A stretch of 64,000 bases of DNA from Cyrtodaria siliqua. Lineage: Eukaryota; Mollusca; Bivalvia; Adapedonta; Hiatellidae. The notes under the pieces were generated by a model. It saw only the letters and a program-made list of their open reading frames with translations. It made no database searches and was not told the DNA's origin. The translations under genes were made by a program, and so were the position numbers. The stretch is from contig JAWPHD010007165.1 in NCBI GenBank assembly GCA_037043455.1, positions 1 to 64,000 on the forward strand, written 5' to 3'. This document shows, one piece after another, positions 58,555 through 64,000 of this stretch (positions within the stretch are counted from its first letter, which is position 1; each line of letters opens with the position of its first letter).

Positions 58555-60025
58555 ACAAGAGGGCCAAGATGGTCCTAAAATCAATCACCTGAGTACCGGC
58601 CATTATCAAACTTGTTCGAAATATTATGGTCATATACAATCTGTGAAAGTCTGGTTAAGATTGTTCAAGAAATGTGGCCTCTGTTGTGTTAACATTGAGA
58701 TAAAGACACTGACAAAGTTTGGTAAATATCAAATACTAAATGAAGGTGCTAGAGTGTAACACCTGGGCAGGGTCAAGTGTGAACCCAGGGATACATGTAA
58801 TATATATGAGAGCTGTGTGCCTTGTGGTATTAGAGAAGATTTTTAAGCTTTTCCCTGTAAAAGTCTATATACAACATGTGACCCAAGGGTCACCATTTGA
58901 ACAAACATGCTAAAGGACCATAAGAGTATAGTAAATGCAAAATAGTAAACCTCTGGCTCTTGTAGTTCCAGAGATTTTTTTTTAAAATATTTTCCTATAT
59001 AAGTCTATGTTAAACTCTGACCCGGGGCGGGGCCAAATTGACCCCAGGGTCACCATTTGAACAAACTTGGTAGAGGACCATAAGTTTATAGCAAATGCAA
59101 AACATTAAACCTCTGGCTCTTGCAGTTCCAGAGAAGAAGATTTTTTTATGTTTTTCCCTATACAAGCCTGTGTAAAACTGTGACCCCCTGGGCGGGGCCA
59201 AATGTGACCCCAGGGTCACCATTTGAACAAACTTGGTAAAGGACCATAATCCTATAGTAAATGCAAAACCTCTGGCTCTTGTAGTTTCAGAGAAAAATTG
59301 TTTTAAATGTTTTTCTATATAAGACTATGTAAAACTGTGACCTCGGGGCTGTGCCAAATTTGAAACCAGGGTCACCATTTGAACAAACTTGGTAGAGGAC
59401 CATAAACTTATAGAAAACGCTAAATATTAAACCTCCGGCTCTTGCAGTTTCAGAGAAGAATATTTTTTAGGTTTATCCCTATACAAGTCTATGTAAAAAC
59501 TGTGACCCCCGGGGAGGGCCAGGTCACCATTTGAACAAACTTAGTAGAGGACCATAACCTGATGCTACGTGTAATACATGAGAGCACTGTGCCTTGTGGT
59601 TTCAGAGAAGATTTTTTTCCTATGTTTATATGAAAAACATGCAAAATCTCAATATACAAACTTTGGACCCCCGGGGCACAGCCATTTTTGGCCCCGGGGA
59701 CTTCATTTGAACAAACTTGATAGTCAAGGCGTTGGCGATCATTTTAAAAGAAAAACTGTTGAAATCTGTCCAGGGTTCTTGAGAAAAATATTTTTTTAAG
59801 GTTTCGACCATATATGGTAATGACGGCCATCTTGAATGACGCGCTGAACTAATTTTAACAAATCTAAAAATCATTGATCTAAGGATCATCCATGTGAAGT
59901 TTGATCAAAATTGGCAAAGCGGTTTCCGAGAAGGTCGTTTGAAGAAAAGTTAACGCCGACGACACCGACGGATGAAGAGTGATCCTAATAGACCACCTTG
60001 AGCTTCGGCTCAGGTGATCTAAAAA
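58555..60025 (+). mobile_element. Hairpin-ended element, complete copy, ~158 bp internal repeats
   Basis: It starts ACAAGAGGGCCAAGATGGTC and ends CTTCGGCTCAGGTGATCTAA plus A residues. ACCATTTGAACAAAC recurs at 58892, 59052, 59218, 59374 and 59526. Near the end GGCCATCTTGAATGACGCG and a short CGACGG tract match the cluster at 55.5 kb. Open frames here are repeat-derived. No transposase. Confidence 0.75.
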
Positions 60026-60350
60026 CAAGTGGTAAAAGAAACTAATTCTTTTAACAAAATTGCCACTTTCCTCTTCCCGCTCGACATAAATTCAGTAATC
60101 AAATTTATGCTGTTAATTATTTTTTATATCGTAAGCATAATGAGTTTTTGCATCGCTATTTCACAGTAAAACCGCAGTGTCTTACTCACAAAAAAATCAG
60201 AAAAAATGTCCCATTTTTCATTCATCGATTGTTTCTTTCTCTCATTAACAGTGATGTTATTTTAAGGTTCTAATATAAAATGTTGAGTACTGTTATGCTT
60301 AAATTCCAGAAGGTGGGATGTTCTTCAGACTGCATCTGATGACACTCAGT
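60026..60350. other. Intergenic DNA
   Basis: No gene or repeat is recognised. Confidence 0.4.
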
Positions 60351-60354
60351 ATAG

Positions 60355-61290
60355 AGCTAAGAGCGCCATTGCATTACACGCAGCACAGCACAGCATTACG
60401 TATAACATCGCATTACACGCATCATAGCACTGCCACAGCATTATGTGTAACATCGCATTACACGCAACATAGCACAGCATTATGTGTAACATCGCAATAC
60501 ACGCAGTATAGCACATACTTACATGTAACATCGCATTACATGCAGCATAGCACAGCATTACGTGTAACATCGCATTACACGCAACATAGCACAGCATTAT
60601 GTGTAACATCGCAATACACGCAGCATAGCACAGACTTACATGTAACATCGCATTACATGCAGCATAGCACAGCATTACAAGTAACATCGCAATACACGCA
60701 GGACAGCACAGCATTACATCACTTAACACAGCATAGCAGAGCATTACAAGCAGCATAGCACAGCATTACATGTAACATAGCATTACATGCAGCATAGCAC
60801 AGCATTACATGTAACATCGCAATACACGCAGCATAGCACAGCATTACATGTAACATAGCATTACATGCAGCATAGCACAGCATTACGTGTTACATCGCAT
60901 TACACGCAGCATAGCACAGCATTACCTGTAACATAGCATTACATGCAGCATAGCACAGCATTACGTGTAACATCGCATTACACGCAGCATAGCACAGCAT
61001 TACATGTAACATAGCATTACATGCAGCATAGCACAGCATTACACGTAACATCGCAATACACGCAGCATAGCACAGCAATACATCACTTAACACAGCATAG
61101 CACAGCATTACAAGCAGCATAGCACAGCATTACATTAAAAACACATTACATGCAGCATAGCACAGCTTTACATGTAACATCACATTACATGTAGCATAGT
61201 ACGGCATTACATGTAACATTAAATTACACGCAGCATAGCACAGCATTATGTGTAACATCGTATTACAAGCAGCATAGCACAGGTGAGAGT
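60355..61290 (+). repeat. 39 bp satellite, about 24 copies
   Basis: Units contain CATAGCACAGCATTACATG, then TAACATCGCATTACATGCAG, with small changes. Because 39 is 13 codons, long spurious frames run on both strands (13-residue repeats). Some units cluster as pairs differing in ACATCG/ACATAG. Confidence 0.95.
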
Positions 61291-62639
61291 AAATTAAAAG
61301 CATTACAGTTGAAATTAAAAATATATTACTAATTGCATAATAAATAAAAAGACAATAGGGATTAAAACGTGCGTCCAATCTACATGATCTACTTAACCGT
61401 ACATATTTTATGCACTTGTGAAATGTTCTTACACAGAAATGACACTTTCCAAGAATCTTTTAGAGCTTTTTACCTTAACTTCACATACATCCTTAGTAAT
61501 TCGTAAATAAGTGTCAGGTGGTGTTGTCAAATTTTGTATTCATTTAGCATCCATTTTGTTCATTCATAAAAAAATGTAAACAAACCTGAAATATAGGTTT
61601 GACTTATTCCGTGTCAATCGTCGCTCAAGTTAAGAACATTTTTAAATAAACATTGCAGCATTATTGATATGTAAAAAAAACAATGATTACCTATCAAATT
61701 CAGTTGAAATGTTGCACCTTATTTCTTGCTTTTCATTCAGTGTTTCAACAATGGACGACCAATTAACTTATTGTAGACTTATGGATTCATCCGCAAGATA
61801 AAGCAACATCTCGGAAACTAGTCTCGGACAGAACATGCCTAGTCTGTTCCGAAGCTGCGTGGCATAGCATTGGGAATAAATCCGAAGCAGTACGGTTGAA
61901 CGAGGCCGAGACTACGTTAAATTGGCAACGATAAAAATGTTTTATATAAAGTGGAAGAAATAATCATTAATTTATAGTTTTTTTAATGCTTTTAAGGTAA
62001 ATAATTATAAAAAATGGGAATATTTTCTTACTGGCAATAATAGCCGGAAGTAGTAGTTATAACGACTTCCGCTTTAAAATGAAATTTCATGCAAGATTTT
62101 TTTCCGAAGATATTAAGAGAATATGAACTCCTTTTAAGGTAAATATCAATTTGAAAGTACTTCTATGGTAATTCTAAGGTAAGGTGCGGTTAATTTTGTG
62201 CGATCTATTACAATAAGGTACGTATGGAAGTTTTTAGGTTTTATTATCAGAAGTAAACAAACGCGTTTCGTAGTAAATCGCTCCAGCAATTTTACGAGAT
62301 TTTGTGTTTTGAAAAAGTATGGCAACACATTCGACACATCATCTTGTCGTTTGATTATTTTTGTTTAATATTAAACATATATTAATTATATGAATGATAC
62401 TAAAGTCAGTGATTGAAATTATTTGAAGTTGGAATTATTAGTGTGTTTATTATGGGGACACCACAAAGAGGAACAAATCTAATGAATACATAGTACATAT
62501 ATACTGGTTTTACTTTTTAACTATGAATGATAACAAGAACCTGTATCAACTCAACTTCAGGAAATTACAATGTATTTATAATAGCATCCAACACAGCGAT
62601 TTCTTTCCTTATATATAAAGCGGTACCGATAAACGGACC
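61291..62639. other. AT-rich intergenic DNA
   Basis: A small nested inverted repeat (CTAGTCTCGG ... CCGAGACTAC, with CGGACAGA ... TCTGTTCCG inside) lies near 61815-61915. No gene. Confidence 0.4.
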
Positions 62640-62815
62640 CGTTCCCAATCAAAAAAATATACCATTTTTCCTAATTTGAAAAAAAATATAATTCCCAATT
62701 TCAAGAATAACATTCCCAATTACGAGCATGATATCGGTAATGAACAACAAATTTTTACACACCGGATGTTTATGTAGTCTATCAATACCATTCTAACTAT
62801 GGTATTTAACTGCGC

Positions 62816-63339
62816 ATGTGTACATGCCTATATATATATATATATAGGGATCTGCGTATTGACAATTGCCTCGATATTCAAAACGAGGCCGAGGTTTTCC
62901 GTTTTATTTTTAGCAAATTCCACGAATACAAAATGTGGCGTTATTTACACAATGCGACTAAACCCCTCGAAAAAAGTAGAAACTCGACGAAAGAAAAACG
63001 AAAATCAAAAGAATACGACTGAGAAAAACGTACATGCACGTTTCAGGAATCATAGAAGAAAGGGTGAGATTGGCTCGAATTTCGCGGCAGCAAAATGTTA
63101 TGTTTTGTTCGTACTGTGTCGAGTTCGCCACCGACGAAAAAGACAAGAAATCGTTGTTTGTTCAGGGAAGAAATAATTTTAAATTGGAATTGGTTGTTTT
63201 ACATTTAAAAGACGAACCACAAGAAAGCAGCTTATTTAATTCTGCAAAGCAAGCAGGTCCAAGTAAAAGTATTGCTTCAAAAATTCTTAAGACAATGAAC
63301 AAACATGTCGAAGCATCTTCATCACATCAACAGCTCTAG
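62816..63339 (+). pseudogene. Zinc-finger-like N-terminal fragment, hAT-related
   Basis: Two overlapping frames carry protein-like sequence. The first, from 62816, includes FSKFHEYKMWRYLHNATKPLEKSRN. The second, 63034-63339, has MFCSYCVEFATDEKDKKSLF, then VQGRNNFKLELVVLHLKDE and ends KILKTMNKHVEASSSHQQL-stop. The Cys-x2-Cys, the NNFKLE block and the later His resemble the TTF/BED-type finger that begins hAT-derived proteins of the ZNF862 kind. The second conserved residue pair is not clear. No transposase body follows before 64000. It may be a first exon or a relic. TTCCCAATT words surround it (62640-62730, 63700-63790). Confidence 0.4.
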
Positions 63340-64000
63340 GACCAAACTCGACCCAGATTATTTTTAATAACCTTTATATTGTTATAATTAAGAATGTTAT
63401 TTCATTAAACATGTTAAATAATTATACTGACCTGTTTGTTGAATATTGTATTGGGCTACTGAATTTTGACTGGAGCTAGTGATTTGTAGTTAATCGGATC
63501 AGGCTGAGGCAAACAACGTTGTCATCCCTAATGAGGATCACACGAGAGAGTACTGACACACTCACTGATGAACAGCAAAACCTTATTGTAGACAGAAAAA
63601 CAGAGACATTAGTCTGTAACTTAGTGTACATCTTTTATTTATTAAAATAAAAGGTAACAGAATACTTGCATAGTCCTTGTTTACTTAAAATAATTGATTT
63701 GTAAAATTTCCCAATTTGGGGGAGTTCACGACTCGATTTTTCCCAATTTGGGGAATTTCACAACGCGATTTTTCCCAATCTGATTGGACCCGAACCCATT
63801 CCCAAAATAGTGAAAAAAATCGCTGCAACATAACAGCTTCTAATATCTGTGACATACTTACTGAATGCTTGAAAAAACTTTGTTTTTTTTAAACAAAATA
63901 GTTTGTGTTTTTATTTTATTTCTACTGATCAGAGATATAGCAGATATTCTGCCATGCTGAGTTATGTATCGTTGGTATGTCAATAAATGTTTTTTGGCAA
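63340..64000. other. AT-rich DNA with TTCCCAATT words
   Basis: TTTCCCAATTTGGGG-type words occur at 63706-63775 and resemble words at 62642-62725. No gene is seen to the end of the window. Confidence 0.4.

Noticed and set aside
60318..61378. 13-residue repeat ORFs on both strands
   Set aside because: Explained by a 39 bp satellite whose length is a multiple of 3.

Overview
The window looks like non-genic, repeat-dominated DNA from an invertebrate animal, most likely a bivalve mollusc. The basis is the AT-rich background and the types of repeat present: non-LTR retrotransposons with a coiled-coil ORF1 and an APE endonuclease/RT ORF2, Penelope-like reverse transcriptases, many small TIR and foldback elements, and tandem-repeat-bearing elements ending in a hairpin plus CTAAAAA with ACGG-rich tracts. 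No intact host gene can be supported. Nearly every protein-like stretch is a decayed transposon gene. Species and clade are inferred from general knowledge, not from any search.

Layout, 0-20.3 kb: two ~1.0 kb inverted arms (1-1015 and 19243-20257) that are nearly identical flank ~18 kb. Inside them, on the minus strand, are a Penelope-like element (1580-4475) split by a 1,004 bp TIR element (2509-3512), and abutting it a decayed non-LTR element (4470-8722). Next come two LINE 3' scraps, short tandem repeats and a second Penelope-like fragment on the plus strand (13560-16010), split by a 1,514 bp solo-LTR-like element with TG...CA ends and a CTGCA duplication. A second, internally deleted LINE (16.7-19.4 kb) runs into the right arm.

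20-34 kb: AT-rich DNA with hairpin elements, a degenerate ~390 bp tandem array, and a hAT-like non-autonomous element (28121-29403) carrying a two-unit higher-order tandem array. A broken minus-strand gene (about 31653-34010) encodes an OTU-like protease domain followed by a transposase-like region. It is split by a 423 bp foldback element with a 10 bp target duplication and cut at its 3' side by a Penelope 3' fragment.

34.8-42.2 kb: a single block of minisatellite built on a 21 bp unit, with 42, 583 and 630 bp higher-order duplications. 42.7-44.4 kb: a second copy of the 1.5 kb LTR, inverted, inserted in a CT microsatellite. 44.4-50.4 kb: several small tandem and palindromic families.

51.3-60.0 kb: nested and solo hairpin-ended elements with internal arrays of ~319, ~150 and ~158 bp. 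The ~150 bp array carries six exact AGGTCA direct repeats (DR1). At 57420-58196 two tRNA-derived SINE-like sequences sit head to head with a perfect inverted terminus. 60.4-61.3 kb is a 39 bp satellite. At 62.8-63.3 kb there is a zinc-finger-like fragment resembling the N-terminus of hAT-related proteins.

The most useful observations are the inverted duplication, insertions whose precise removal restores reading frames, the OTU-transposase gene, the nuclear-receptor-motif array and the head-to-head SINE pair.
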